Shown: positions 7,983 through 17,544, counted from the stretch's first letter. The stretch is 59,662 nucleotides of DNA from Candidatus Desulfovibrio kirbyi (GCA_013374015.1 BLLL01000008.1:1-59662), one strand, 5' to 3'. Made by a program: numbers and translations. The notes: generated by a model not told the origin, from the letters alone.

Positions 7983-9374
7983 TTACCTGCGACATACGTA
8001 ATCAAGACGGACCAACACTTCTTCTCTGCCCAGAAAGTCCATAATCTCATGCAAATGCGTGCCGCCCATAAAACCCATAAGCGCCGTACGCAACGGCGGT
8101 GCAACCTCCTTGAAGCTCAGGTTGCTGTCGAAGACAAAGGCGTTGAGGATAGCGTCCAGTTCTTTTGCCGCAAAGGGTTCGCAGACAGCAAAAATTTTTG
8201 ACAGGGCGCGCAAATGGCATTTGCCAGCGTCCGTCAGATGCTTTGCAACGTCTTTTTCGCTCCAGGCCAAGGCGTCAACCGACACAAGCAGGGGAGTAAA
8301 ACTCCGGGCAAGGGCTTTGAGCGTGTTGGCGCGTTCGCGAAACATGAGGCACAGCCGCGCGAGCCTGTCGCCGGGTATTCCCTTAAAACCGCATTGTTCC
8401 ACAAAAGGCGCGACAAGCGCGGCCAGTTCTTCAACCGGCAAGGCACGCATGGTCTGCGCGTTGCACCATTCCAGCTTGACAGGATCAAAAGCGGCTGCCG
8501 CCGGATTGAGTTTTGAGCCGTCAAAATAGCGTACAAGCTCCTCACGGCTGAAAAACTCCTGATCCCCGTGCGACCAGCCAAGACGCGACAGATAGTTTAC
8601 CAGGGCCTGAGGCAGCAGTCCGTCCTGCTCGTATTCAATAACCGCGCGCGCCCCGTGCCTTTTGGAGAGTTTTTGCCGATCCGGGCCAAGAATCATGGGC
8701 ACATGCCCAAAACGGGGCGCTTTCAGCCCAAGAGCCTCATAGATGAGAATCTGGCGCGGCGTGTTGGTCACATGGTCGTCGCCGCGGATGACATGGGTAA
8801 TCCCCATGTCATGGTCATCGGCCACCACAGCCAGATTGTATGTGGGCATGCCGTCGGCGCGGCACACGACCATATCGTCCAGCTCTGTCACGTCTACAGC
8901 TATGGCGCCCTTGATCATATCGTCAAAGACGACCTTGCCGGAAAGCGGCGTTTTGAGGCGCACGCAATGCCCCGCGGCCCGTCCAAGGCCGCGTTCACGG
9001 CATTTGCCGTTGTAGCGCGGCTTTTCGCCCCTTTGTCTGGCCTGTTCGCGCATGGCGTCCACTTCTTCAGGCATACAGGCGCACCAGTAGGCGTGGCCGG
9101 TTGCGAGCAGCCTGTCAACATAGCTGTTGTAACTGTCGGCGCGTTGACTCTGATAAACCGGCTCAGCGTCCGGCTCAAGCCCAAGCCAGCGCATGGAGGC
9201 AAGGATGGAATCCGTGTATTCCTGTCTGGAACGCGCAGTGTCCGTATCCTCAATGCGCAGATAAAAACGACCGTTGAAATGACGCGCCAGAAGCCAGCAA
9301 AAAATGGCTGTGCGCGCGCCGCCGATGTGCAAATGCCCTGTGGGGCTTGGGGCGAAACGGGTAACGATGCTCAT
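7983..9374 (-). CDS. gltX: Glutamyl-tRNA synthetase
   Basis: GltX charges tRNA-Glu with glutamate in the cytoplasm. The 463-residue protein has the class I signature RFAPSPTGHLHIGGAR at its N-terminus and the KMSKS-type loop KLSKRHG in the middle third, followed by an all-helical anticodon-binding half. ATG 9374 (MSIVTRF) is the family start; the frame is open well upstream, but that part is unrelated. The gene is transcribed toward the ogt patch and is divergent from pyrK. Note that one of its substrate tRNAs, tRNA-Glu(CTC), lies 3 kb away. Confidence 0.95.
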   Translation of the reverse strand: MSIVTRFAPSPTGHLHIGGARTAIFCWLLARHFNGRFYLRIEDTDTARSRQEYTDSILASMRWLGLEPDAEPVYQSQRADSYNSYVDRLLATGHAYWCACMPEEVDAMREQARQRGEKPRYNGKCRERGLGRAAGHCVRLKTPLSGKVVFDDMIKGAIAVDVTELDDMVVCRADGMPTYNLAVVADDHDMGITHVIRGDDHVTNTPRQILIYEALGLKAPRFGHVPMILGPDRQKLSKRHGARAVIEYEQDGLLPQALVNYLSRLGWSHGDQEFFSREELVRYFDGSKLNPAAAAFDPVKLEWCNAQTMRALPVEELAALVAPFVEQCGFKGIPGDRLARLCLMFRERANTLKALARSFTPLLVSVDALAWSEKDVAKHLTDAGKCHLRALSKIFAVCEPFAAKELDAILNAFVFDSNLSFKEVAPPLRTALMGFMGGTHLHEIMDFLGREEVLVRLDYVCRR

Positions 9375-9453
9375 GGTGTTCCCTGTATCAAAGAACGCGC
9401 GCTCTATGCAAGCAAAAACAGCATGCGCCCGCGACAAGCGCCTGACGCTCCGG

Positions 9454-9482
9454 TTGACCTTGCGCCCCGCTGGCTTTATACT
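9454..9482 (+). promoter_or_regulatory. sigma-70 promoter of pyrK, predicting a leaderless transcript
   Basis: TTGACC (9454-9459), a 17-base spacer, and TATACT (9477-9482). Transcription would be expected to start about seven bases after the -10 element, which is the A of the pyrK ATG at 9490. No Shine-Dalgarno sequence is present before that ATG. Confidence 0.7.
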
Positions 9483-9489
9483 CCGCGCC

Positions 9490-10266
9490 ATGCACCAGCC
9501 TTTTCTTGACAGTCTCCGCGTGCTTGAACTGACGCCGTACGGTGGGCAGCGCAGTTTTTTTGCCCTGCGCTTGAGCCGGCCTTCATGGACTGCTTGGACG
9601 CCCGGCCAGTTCCTGATGCTGCGCCCGGCATCCTTTGGGCTGGAACTTCCCCTGGCGCGTCCCTTCGGCATTTGTGACGCGTCCGCGCGGCAGGTGATGT
9701 GTTTTTTTCAGGTGTTGGGGCGCGGCACACAGCGCATGGCCGCGCTCAGGCCTGGTGATGAGGTCAGCGTATGGGGACCGCTGGGACGCGGCTTTGCTGT
9801 AGAGCAAAATGCCCCTACCCTGCTTTTGGCCGGCGGCATGGGTATTGCGCCCTTTGTCGGTTACGCGAACGCGCACCCCGAGCCGGAAAAACTGCGCCTT
9901 CTGTTCGGGCACAGGGAAGCGTTGGACTGCTATCCGGTTGACGCCCTTACAGGGCGCATACGCTTTGAAAGCGCTCATGAACGCGCGCCGGAAGACAGGG
10001 ACAAGTTTATACATTCCGCGCGTGAACGGATGCGGGACTGCGCCGCGCGCAACGGCCTTGCGCTTGCTTGCGGGCCTTTGCCCTTTTTGCGGGCTGTACA
10101 GAGCTTTGCCCATGAATTGCGCATGCGTACGCAACTTTCTCTGGAAAACCGCATGGCCTGCGGTACAGGCGCGTGCCTTGGCTGTGTCGCGCAAAGCGTC
10201 GACAAAACGCCCGTGTGCACCTGCCGCGAAGGGCCAGTGTTCCAAGCTGACAACATACTTTTGTAA
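9490..10266 (+). CDS. pyrK: Dihydroorotate dehydrogenase B, electron-transfer subunit
   Basis: PyrK carries FAD and a [2Fe-2S] cluster and links the PyrD catalytic subunit to NAD(H). The 258-residue product shows the ferredoxin-reductase FAD motif RPFGI near residue 58, the nucleotide-binding LLLAGGMGIAPFV, and a C-terminal cysteine cluster ACGTGACLGC followed by CTC that ligates the cluster. The ATG at 9490 coincides with the predicted transcription start. pyrD follows 25 bases after the stop, so the pair forms the class 1B enzyme of pyrimidine biosynthesis. Confidence 0.92.
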   Translation: MHQPFLDSLRVLELTPYGGQRSFFALRLSRPSWTAWTPGQFLMLRPASFGLELPLARPFGICDASARQVMCFFQVLGRGTQRMAALRPGDEVSVWGPLGRGFAVEQNAPTLLLAGGMGIAPFVGYANAHPEPEKLRLLFGHREALDCYPVDALTGRIRFESAHERAPEDRDKFIHSARERMRDCAARNGLALACGPLPFLRAVQSFAHELRMRTQLSLENRMACGTGACLGCVAQSVDKTPVCTCREGPVFQADNILL

Positions 10267-10291
10267 CACAGCAAATACAGTGGATGGCATT

Positions 10292-11218
10292 GTGGATATT
10301 TCCGTTACACTGCGCGGGCAGACGCATGACCTTGCCCTCAAAAATCCTGTGCTCACTGCCTCTGGCACCTTCGGCAACGGCATTGAGTTCGCGTCCTACG
10401 GCAATCTGTCGCGCCTCGGAGGCATTGTCGTCAAGGGCTTGTCGCTCAAGCCAAAAGCGGGCAATCCGTGTCCGCGCATTGTGGAAACCACCGCCGGAAT
10501 GCTCAACGCCATCGGCCTGCAAAACGACGGCGTGGAAATTTTTTGTCGGGAAAAACTTCCCGCCCTGCCCTGGCGGGATGTAGCCGTAATAGCCAATATC
10601 TACGCGGCCTCAACAGCGGAATTTGCCGAACTGGCCGCGCGGCTGGACGCCGAGCAGGGCGTAGCCGCCTTGGAAGTCAACATTTCCTGCCCCAATATAG
10701 CGCGCAGCGGAGTCCTTTTTGGGCAGGACCCGGCACAGGCCGCCGCTGTCACCAGAGCAGTGCGTACGGCTGCGCCAACCAAGCACATTATGGTCAAACT
10801 CTCTCCCAACGTGACCGATATCGCGCTCATCGCCCACGCCGTGGAAGACGCCGGCGCAGACAGTATTTCCTGTATCAACACAGTGTTGGGAATGGCCGTC
10901 GATCTTGGCGCGCGCAAACCTGCTCTTGCCAACGTGCTGGGGGGGCTCTCCGGCCCGGCCGTCAAGCCTGTCGCCCTGCGCTGTGTCTGGCAGGTTGCGC
11001 GGGCTGTCGGAATTCCTGTTGTCGGCATGGGCGGCATTGTGTGCGCGCAAGACGCGCTGGAATTTATTCTGGCGGGCGCGTACGCCGTGCAGGTGGGCAC
11101 GGGAAATTTTATCCGCCCGGACTGCGCCTTCGCGCTGGCGGACGAACTGCCGGACGCCTGTAACCGTTTCGGCATAACAGACCTTGAAGAACTACGCGCA
11201 TCACTGCGACTGGACTAA
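10292..11218 (+). CDS. pyrD: Dihydroorotate dehydrogenase B, catalytic subunit
   Basis: PyrD oxidises dihydroorotate to orotate with FMN. The product of about 308 residues has NPVLTASGTFG near the N-terminus, the FMN lysine region VVKGLS, and NISCPN with the catalytic cysteine of class 1B enzymes, then MVKLSPN and VGMGGI phosphate-binding segments. GTG 10292 gives MDISVTLRG, matching family starts; GTG 10280 is an alternative, with four more residues. It is paired with pyrK and followed four bases later by the GNAT gene. Confidence 0.9.
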   Translation: MDISVTLRGQTHDLALKNPVLTASGTFGNGIEFASYGNLSRLGGIVVKGLSLKPKAGNPCPRIVETTAGMLNAIGLQNDGVEIFCREKLPALPWRDVAVIANIYAASTAEFAELAARLDAEQGVAALEVNISCPNIARSGVLFGQDPAQAAAVTRAVRTAAPTKHIMVKLSPNVTDIALIAHAVEDAGADSISCINTVLGMAVDLGARKPALANVLGGLSGPAVKPVALRCVWQVARAVGIPVVGMGGIVCAQDALEFILAGAYAVQVGTGNFIRPDCAFALADELPDACNRFGITDLEELRASLRLD

Positions 11219-11221
11219 ACA

Positions 11222-12352
11222 ATGCCTGTGTCTGTCATTCCCGTACGTTCCGATCAGGAACTGACGGCCTTCGTCGACCTGCCCCATGCCGTTCACAGCG
11301 CTCATCCCCTGTGGATTCCTCCCCTCAAACAGCAGGAACGCGCCCTGCTCCGCCCGGGCAGTCACCCTTTTTGGGAATCCGCGCGGCGCGAGCTTTTTCT
11401 TGCGTTGCGCGATGACGCGCCGGTGGGCCGGATCGCGGCCATTGTGGATGAAAAATACAACAACTATGCCAAAGAACCCTGCGGGGCATTCGGGTTTTTT
11501 GAGTGCTTGGAAGACCGCGAAGCTGCGGTCTCCCTGTTTACGGCAACGCGCGCATGGCTGAAAAACGAAGGGATGGCCTTCATGCGCGGCCCTCTCAATC
11601 CCTCCACAAACTATACCTGCGGCCTTCTGGTGCATGGATTTGAACTGCCGCCAACCGTCATGATGCCTTGGAATCCGCCCTACTACGCATCACTGCTGGA
11701 AGGTTTGCGCCTGCGCAAGGAACAGGACCTCCTTGCCTGGCTTATAGAGCGCGACCGCCTTGTCCTGCCGGACCGGCCCATAACGGAAGCCGCGCGGCTC
11801 AAAGCCGAAGGCCGCTTCACCTACCGCTGCTCCGGCAAAACAACGCTCGCGCGGGACATTCACACCATGCTTGACATATATCGGCAATCTTGGGCGGAAA
11901 ACTGGGGCTTCAGCCCGCTTTCCGAGGCCGAATCCGCACAGCTTGTCAAAGAACTCAAACAGATACTGAATCCGGAATATTTTATCCTGTTTTTTCACAA
12001 CAATGAGCCGGCCGGTGGAGTGGTGGCCCTGCCGGACATGAACCCCCTGCTCAAGCGCTTGCGCGGCAGCATCGGCATCACCGCGCCGTGGCACTGGTGG
12101 CGGGCGCTGCCGGAAATTCGCCGCGGGTGCAGGACAATTCTGTTCGGCGTCAAAGACGCGTACCGGCTTATGGGCCTGCCCCTGCTGCTGTTTGGCATAT
12201 TGCTGGAAGAAATGCGTAAAAATCCGCGCTTTCAGTGGGTGGAAGGTTCCTGGGTGCTAGAAGACAATTCCGCGATCAATACGCTGTTGGAGGATTTTTC
12301 CGGTCGAATCACAAAGCGTTATCGCATTTATCGACAGGAGCTTGTCCGATGA
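11222..12352 (+). CDS. GNAT-superfamily N-acyltransferase, bacterial ceramide synthase-like
   Basis: A 376-residue protein of the long GNAT-type family with the conserved core RGPLNPSTNYTCGLLVHGF, then PPTVMMPWNPPYY, and an N-terminal IPPLKQQER region. Some members of this family in sphingolipid-making proteobacteria are bCerS, which N-acylates 3-ketosphinganine; others have no known role. Its stop overlaps the start of an NAD-dependent reductase/epimerase (ATGA), and bCerS likewise works with a reductase of that superfamily, CerR. No serine palmitoyltransferase or dedicated acyl carrier gene is in the window. The family assignment is fairly safe; ceramide synthesis is a hypothesis. It starts at ATG 11222, four bases after pyrD. 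Confidence 0.7.
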   Translation: MPVSVIPVRSDQELTAFVDLPHAVHSAHPLWIPPLKQQERALLRPGSHPFWESARRELFLALRDDAPVGRIAAIVDEKYNNYAKEPCGAFGFFECLEDREAAVSLFTATRAWLKNEGMAFMRGPLNPSTNYTCGLLVHGFELPPTVMMPWNPPYYASLLEGLRLRKEQDLLAWLIERDRLVLPDRPITEAARLKAEGRFTYRCSGKTTLARDIHTMLDIYRQSWAENWGFSPLSEAESAQLVKELKQILNPEYFILFFHNNEPAGGVVALPDMNPLLKRLRGSIGITAPWHWWRALPEIRRGCRTILFGVKDAYRLMGLPLLLFGILLEEMRKNPRFQWVEGSWVLEDNSAINTLLEDFSGRITKRYRIYRQELVR

Positions 12353-13365
12353 AAGGCAAACGGGTATTGGTGACGGGCGGAACGGGCTTTGTGGGGCGTC
12401 ATCTGTTGCGAGCGCTGCTTGCGGCAGGCGCGAGCGTTACCTGCCTGACGCGCACAACAACCGCCGCGCTGCCGGACGGAGTTGCCCTTGTACAGGCGGA
12501 TCTTGCAACTGAAGACGGTCTGGATCAGGCCATTGCCGGTCAGGACATACTCATCCACATGGCAGCCCTGCTGTTCGGCGCCACATGGCAAGACTATCTG
12601 CGGGCCAACGCGAATGCCGCGCACGCGCTGGCAAATGCCGTCAACCGCTGTGCGACAAAAGGGGAAAGCGCGACTTCAGTTGTCTTGGTGTCAAGCCTTT
12701 CCGCCACCGGCCCGAGCGCCATGTCGCCCGGAGTGACGGATACAACCACGCCAGCGCCTGTTTCCGCCTACGGATGGTCAAAGCTTCTGGCGGAACGCAT
12801 TCTGGGGCAAGCGCTGGGGCAGCGCCTCGTGACGCTGCGTCCTCCTGTCATTTACGGATCGGGCGACCACGGTCTCCTGCCCGTTTTTCGCGCCGCGGCG
12901 CACGGATTTGGCATAAGCCCGGGGGCATTCCGGGATTTCCCCCTCTCTGTTGTGCACGTGCGCGACGTTTGCCGCGCCCTCCTGCGCTGCTGCGGCGCCG
13001 GTGCACACGGCGTGTATCATATCAACGACGGGACGGAACACACCATGACAGATTTTGTTCAGGCAATAGGGACGGCTCTTGGACGCACGGTGCGCGTTGC
13101 TCGCCTGCCCCTGCCCGTATTGGCCGTGACAGCCGGCATTACAACGGGCTTTGCCTGCACCCTCAACCACGCGCTGCCCGGCACAGCCAAATACATTCGC
13201 CCACCCTCCTGGAATGTGGACAAATACCGTGAAGCTAGGCAGGCCGGCTGGCTTTGTGACGCAACCCGCCTGCAAAAAGAACTGGATTTCACGCCTTCCG
13301 TCAGCCTTGCCCAAGGCATGGATGAAGCTGTAAACGGCTACAAACGCGCAGGGCTTTTGCAGTAA
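12349..13365 (+). CDS. NAD(P)-dependent epimerase/dehydratase (extended SDR), possible ceramide reductase partner
   Basis: A 338-residue extended short-chain dehydrogenase. The Rossmann motif VTGGTGFVG is at residues 8-16, the catalytic serine in VLVSSLSATG, and the YxxxK pair in YGWSKLLAE. ATG 12349 overlaps the stop of the acyltransferase gene by four bases, so the two are translationally coupled and probably act on the same substrate. Sugar-nucleotide epimerases, hopanoid-associated epimerases and CerR (3-ketoceramide reductase) are all of this type. The coupling to a long GNAT favours a lipid substrate over a nucleotide sugar, but this is inference. Confidence 0.75.
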   Translation: MKGKRVLVTGGTGFVGRHLLRALLAAGASVTCLTRTTTAALPDGVALVQADLATEDGLDQAIAGQDILIHMAALLFGATWQDYLRANANAAHALANAVNRCATKGESATSVVLVSSLSATGPSAMSPGVTDTTTPAPVSAYGWSKLLAERILGQALGQRLVTLRPPVIYGSGDHGLLPVFRAAAHGFGISPGAFRDFPLSVVHVRDVCRALLRCCGAGAHGVYHINDGTEHTMTDFVQAIGTALGRTVRVARLPLPVLAVTAGITTGFACTLNHALPGTAKYIRPPSWNVDKYREARQAGWLCDATRLQKELDFTPSVSLAQGMDEAVNGYKRAGLLQ

Positions 13366-13429
13366 ATGCGCTTTGCCTGAAACCATATCAGAAAAACTGA
13401 CTGTTTTATACATCGCACACGGAATTCCG

Positions 13430-15421
13430 GTGAAAATCACACTTCAGGAAATTTCAAAAACCTTTGGCGGCAACGACATCTTCAGCAATTTTTCGCTGGA
13501 TGTAGATTGTGGCGTACGCCTGTGCCTATGCGGCCCAAACGGCACAGGCAAATCCACTCTGCTGCGTCTTCTGGCGGGCGTGGAAGCCCCGGACGGCGGG
13601 CGGGTCATTTTGCCAAAGAACTGCCGCTTGGGCTATGTGGAGCAAGAACTGTCCGGAGAAACGCTGGATACGCCGCTTTTGACGTATGTGCTGGACGTGC
13701 TGCACGACTGGAGCGAGTTCTGGACACAATGGGAGCAGGCCATCGACCATAACGACAGGACAACATTGACCTTGCTCATGGCCCGCCAGACAGAACTTGA
13801 AACCACTTACGGCTACAACCCCGAACACAGGGCAAAAACCGTGCTTTCCGGCCTGGGCTTTGCAGAGGCAAAATGGCAGTATCCACTGGGTAGTCTTTCC
13901 GGCGGATGGCGGGAAAGGGCAAAGCTGGCGCGTGTGCTCACGGCAGGCGCGGATGTGCTGTTGCTGGACGAGCCCACAAACCATCTGGATATGGAAGCCG
14001 TGGAATGGCTGGAATCATTTTTGCTGAACTTCACGGGCTGTCTTGTTTTTGTGGCACACGACAGGCAATTTATGGACATGGTCGGCACGCATGTACTCTA
14101 TCTTGGGCTTTCGCACCCCGTGTTTCGCAAAAGCTCCTACACAAATTTTCTGGCCTTGCAGGAAGAATACGCCATGCAGCGCGAGCGGGAGGCTCGCGCC
14201 CTGCAGGATGAGATCAACCGCAAAATGGCTTTTGTTGAACGATTTCGCGCAAAAGCCAGCAAGGCGCGCCAAGCCGGTTCACACCAGAAAATGGCAAAAA
14301 AACTGGAAAAGGAAATGGAGGGTCTGCGGCCTGAAGCAAAACGCAGAGAACTCACGTTTATCTGGCCGCAAGCCCCGCATTCTGAAAGGGTTGTTCTGGC
14401 CGCGGCGGATATGGCCTTTCACTTTCAGGACGGCAAACAGTTGTGGCCGCCCCTAACCTTTACCCTGTACCGTGGGGCGCGCGTTGCGCTTGTGGGCAGC
14501 AACGGCAGCGGCAAATCCACCCTGCTCAAACTGCTGGCAGGCAAGCTTGAACGCTGCGGCGGCAATATCGTCACGGCCTCGCAGATGCGTCTTGGCTATT
14601 ACACCCAGCATCAGATGGAAACATTGCGTCCGGAAAATACGGTGCTGACCGAAATCCGCCGCCTCTCCGACCCGCGTTCCACCGAAGAGGAACTCATGAG
14701 CGTCCTGGGACTGTTTTTACTGGGACAGGAGTATCTTGATCGCCAGACGCACACGCTCTCCGGAGGAGAAAAAAGCCGTCTGGTGCTGGCAAGCCTGTTT
14801 TTGAAACGCTGCAACGCGCTCTTGCTGGACGAACCAACCAACCACCTTGACCTGGAAAGCCGTGAAGCACTGGTGAGCGCGCTGCAAAAATTCGCCGGCA
14901 CCTTGCTTATGGTGGCGCATGACCGCTGGTTGCTTTCCCAAGTGGGGGTTGAAGTATGGGAAATGGGGATGGGCGGTCTCACACCGCACGCCGGCTTTGC
15001 CGAATACGATATGGCCCGCAGTATGCGCCGCGCGGGCACACAGGACAATTTCGACAAATCCGGCACACCGACGATCAGGGCGGCCCTGACCGACAAAAAA
15101 CCGCACGCTCCGCTTTCCCGTGACGAACAGAAACGCCTCAAACGCTTACAGGCGGATAAGCGCAACGCTCTGCACAAGGAACTCAAACCCCTGCAACGGC
15201 GATACGCGGCATTGGAGGAAAATCTCTCCCGCGTGCTTGCGGAACAGGAACAAGTCGAATCTCTGCTGGCAAATCCGGAAATTTATGCCGACCACAGCCG
15301 CGCAACGTTCCTGCTGGCGCAGTTTAAACACAGCAGAAGCGCAGGCGAATCCCTTCTTGAAGAAATGGCCGCGCTGGAGGCGCGCATTGCCGCGATCAAG
15401 GCGGCTGAGGCGGATGTGTGA
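13430..15421 (+). CDS. ABC-F family ATPase (Uup/EttA-like)
   Basis: A soluble 663-residue protein with two ABC ATPase domains and no membrane segments. The first Walker A is GPNGTGKST with signature LSGGW; the second is GSNGSGKST with LSGGE. Both domains have LLLDEPTNHLD, and a charged linker lies between them. A C-terminal coiled coil (KRLKRLQADKRN and repeats of Glu/Leu) is typical of Uup. ABC-F proteins act on the ribosome or branched DNA rather than in transport. I chose GTG 13430 (MKITLQEISKTFGG) because the family begins at this strand; an upstream TTG at 13373 is possible but has no support. Confidence 0.88.
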   Translation: MKITLQEISKTFGGNDIFSNFSLDVDCGVRLCLCGPNGTGKSTLLRLLAGVEAPDGGRVILPKNCRLGYVEQELSGETLDTPLLTYVLDVLHDWSEFWTQWEQAIDHNDRTTLTLLMARQTELETTYGYNPEHRAKTVLSGLGFAEAKWQYPLGSLSGGWRERAKLARVLTAGADVLLLDEPTNHLDMEAVEWLESFLLNFTGCLVFVAHDRQFMDMVGTHVLYLGLSHPVFRKSSYTNFLALQEEYAMQREREARALQDEINRKMAFVERFRAKASKARQAGSHQKMAKKLEKEMEGLRPEAKRRELTFIWPQAPHSERVVLAAADMAFHFQDGKQLWPPLTFTLYRGARVALVGSNGSGKSTLLKLLAGKLERCGGNIVTASQMRLGYYTQHQMETLRPENTVLTEIRRLSDPRSTEEELMSVLGLFLLGQEYLDRQTHTLSGGEKSRLVLASLFLKRCNALLLDEPTNHLDLESREALVSALQKFAGTLLMVAHDRWLLSQVGVEVWEMGMGGLTPHAGFAEYDMARSMRRAGTQDNFDKSGTPTIRAALTDKKPHAPLSRDEQKRLKRLQADKRNALHKELKPLQRRYAALEENLSRVLAEQEQVESLLANPEIYADHSRATFLLAQFKHSRSAGESLLEEMAALEARIAAIKAAEADV

Positions 15422-15440
15422 ACCGAACCCGGGACGTTTT

Positions 15441-16556
15441 TCAATCCACCGGATGTTCCCAGTCCTTGACAACCGCCTGGTAGCCGATTTTTGCCAAATC
15501 CGCTCTCACTTCTTCCACGGTGCGCGTGTCGGCGATTTCAAACTGCCCGGCTTCCGCATTCTCACCCGGACAAACGCCCCCCACGGCAGTGGACACGCCG
15601 GCGGAAATGCGCGTAACGCCAAGGGGCGCTATGTGGTCACGCATAAAGGCGTTTTCACGGGTGGAACACGTAATGCCGACACGCGGCAAAAAGCATCGCA
15701 ACGCGACGATATATTGTACAAAAAGCCTGTCCTCCACAGGATTCGGCACGGCAAAATCGCCCTCGTGAGGACGGATACGCGGCACAGACACGCTGATCTC
15801 AACGCCCGGATAGTTGCGTTGCAGCCACCACGCGTGTATGCCCACAGCAAAGGCATCCGGCACAAAGCGTTCCAGGCCGAACAACGCGCCTATGCCCAGC
15901 GAACGCATACCGGCCGACGCCGCCCGTTCCGGAGCCGCCAGACGAAAGGCGTAATCGCGCTTTGGCCCGACAGGATGCAGCTGCGCGTACAGGCGCGGCG
16001 TATAGGTTTCCTGAAACATGGTCACGCTGTCCACGCCGGCCTGCGTGAGCAGAGCGTATTCTTCCCCGGTCAGGGCGTAAACCTCAACGCCGATGGAGGC
16101 GAAAAGGGGTTTGATTCGCCGCGCCACCGAGGCGATATATTCCGGAGAAGACACCTTCCGCGCATCGCCCGTAAGCAGTAAAATATGCCGTAACCCCGTG
16201 ACGGCAATAGAGGCTGCGCTTTTGAACGCCTCCTCAACGGTCAGGTGCCGGCGCTTCCTTTTGTTTTTGGCGTTAAACCCGCAGTAACGGCACTGATTTG
16301 TGCAGATGTCCGACAGATACAGCGGGGTAAACAACTGCACACTACGTCCGAAATAGCGCAAGGTGAGATCGCGCGCTTTTTGGGCTATCGCTTCCAGATG
16401 GGGCGCGGCTGCCGGCGAAAGCAACGCAAGAAAATCTTGCGGGCGGAGGCCATCCTTGTTCAGCGCGCGCAAAACCGCTTCAGAATCGGCATTTTCTGCG
16501 GCCCGCAACCGCCGCTCAACCGGCCAGCCCCGCAAAAACTCCTGAAATGTCGCCAT
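15441..16556 (-). CDS. thiH: 2-iminoacetate synthase ThiH
   Basis: ThiH is a radical-SAM tyrosine lyase that makes dehydroglycine (2-iminoacetate) for the thiazole of thiamine in anaerobes. The 371-residue product has the CxxxCxxC cluster at Cys85, Cys89 and Cys92 (ICTNQCRYCGF) and the ThiH-type segments MFQETY and SVPRIRPHEGD. ATG 16556 overlaps the thiG stop (TGATG), so the two are translationally coupled. Use of ThiH rather than ThiO fits an anaerobe. Confidence 0.94.
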   Translation of the reverse strand: MATFQEFLRGWPVERRLRAAENADSEAVLRALNKDGLRPQDFLALLSPAAAPHLEAIAQKARDLTLRYFGRSVQLFTPLYLSDICTNQCRYCGFNAKNKRKRRHLTVEEAFKSAASIAVTGLRHILLLTGDARKVSSPEYIASVARRIKPLFASIGVEVYALTGEEYALLTQAGVDSVTMFQETYTPRLYAQLHPVGPKRDYAFRLAAPERAASAGMRSLGIGALFGLERFVPDAFAVGIHAWWLQRNYPGVEISVSVPRIRPHEGDFAVPNPVEDRLFVQYIVALRCFLPRVGITCSTRENAFMRDHIAPLGVTRISAGVSTAVGGVCPGENAEAGQFEIADTRTVEEVRADLAKIGYQAVVKDWEHPVD

Positions 16557-17344
16557 CAGGACAAAAATCCTGTTAACGGCGATGATGCCTGAGCGCCCTC
16601 TCCACTTGCCCTTACAACGCCGGCTCCGGAGAGCCACGCGCCGCGCCCTGCCTCTACCGCGAGCCTGAACGCCCCGGCCATGCGCACAGGATCGTCGGCC
16701 GAGGCGATGGCCGTATTCACAAGGCATGCAGCCGCGCCCATCTCCATGGCTTCGCAGGCCTGTGAAGGACGTCCGATTCCGGCATCCACCACAACGGGCA
16801 GATCCAGTTCTTCAATGAGTATGCCGATCATTTCCCTAGTGCGCAGGCCGCGATTGGTGCCGATGGGCGCGCCGAGGGGCATGATGGCGGCCGCTCCGGC
16901 GCTCGCGCAGTCACGGGCAACATACAGATCGGGATTAATATAGGGCAGCGCCGTAAATCCTTCCTTCACAAGCAGTTCCACGGCCTTTGCCGTTCCGTAG
17001 CCGTCCGGCAGCAGGTAGCGGGAATCTCTGATAACTTCAATCTTTATCCAGTCGCCGCAACCGGCGGCACGGGCGAGACGCGCCAGGCGCAGAGCTTCCT
17101 CAGGGGTGCGCGCACCGGATGTATTGGGCAAAAGGCGCATGGTTGCGGGAATATGCGCGGTAATGCCCTGCTGCCCTTTTTCCACGCGGCGCATGGCCAC
17201 GGTAATGACCTGCGCGCCGCTGGCCATAGCAACAGCGGGTATGAGGCTGTCCGCGCCGTACTTGCCTGTGCCGATAAACAACCGGCTTTGCAGGGCGATT
17301 CCGGCCACAAAAAAAGGATCGTCGCAAGTGTTGCACATTGCCAT
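16556..17344 (-). CDS. thiG: Thiazole synthase ThiG
   Basis: ThiG condenses deoxyxylulose 5-phosphate, dehydroglycine and ThiS-thiocarboxylate into the thiazole phosphate. The 262-residue TIM-barrel protein carries the Schiff-base lysine Lys101 in DWIKIEV and the phosphate-binding segments [13 protein letters not shown] and [12 protein letters not shown] 17344 overlaps the thiS stop by one base (TAATG). It forms a minus-strand thiS-thiG-thiH operon; thiF, thiE and thiC are not in the window. Confidence 0.95.
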   Translation of the reverse strand: MAMCNTCDDPFFVAGIALQSRLFIGTGKYGADSLIPAVAMASGAQVITVAMRRVEKGQQGITAHIPATMRLLPNTSGARTPEEALRLARLARAAGCGDWIKIEVIRDSRYLLPDGYGTAKAVELLVKEGFTALPYINPDLYVARDCASAGAAAIMPLGAPIGTNRGLRTREMIGILIEELDLPVVVDAGIGRPSQACEAMEMGAAACLVNTAIASADDPVRMAGAFRLAVEAGRGAWLSGAGVVRASGEGAQASSPLTGFLS

Positions 17345-17544
17345 TAACCGCCCCCGACAAAATGCACGATCTCAATCTGATCTCCATCGCTCAGGACGGT
17401 TTTGTCAAAATCCCGCATCGGCACAATTTGTCCGTTGCGCTCCATCACCACTGTTTTGACAGGGCGGTCATACAGGGTCAATAACGCTGTCAATGTGGTG
17501 TTTTCGGGCAATGCTTCGGTTTTTCCATTGATTAACACATTCAT
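17344..17544 (-). CDS. thiS: Sulfur carrier protein ThiS
   Basis: A 66-residue ubiquitin-fold protein ending in Gly-Gly-Gly, the C-terminal tail that is adenylated and thiocarboxylated to deliver sulfur to ThiG. ATG 17544 is preceded by GGAGG on the minus strand. It is first in the thi operon. I looked for a TPP riboswitch (the conserved CUGAGA and ACC..GAACCUGA elements) in the 200 bases upstream and saw none. Confidence 0.9.
   Translation of the reverse strand: MNVLINGKTEALPENTTLTALLTLYDRPVKTVVMERNGQIVPMRDFDKTVLSDGDQIEIVHFVGGG

Noticed and set aside
8568-9509. Long plus-strand open frame of 313 codons
   Set aside because: It is antisense to gltX, which has all synthetase motifs. The product has no motif and low-complexity composition.
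15120-16181. Plus-strand open frame of 353 codons
   Set aside because: It covers the end of the ABC-F gene in another frame and then antisense thiH. No recognisable motif.
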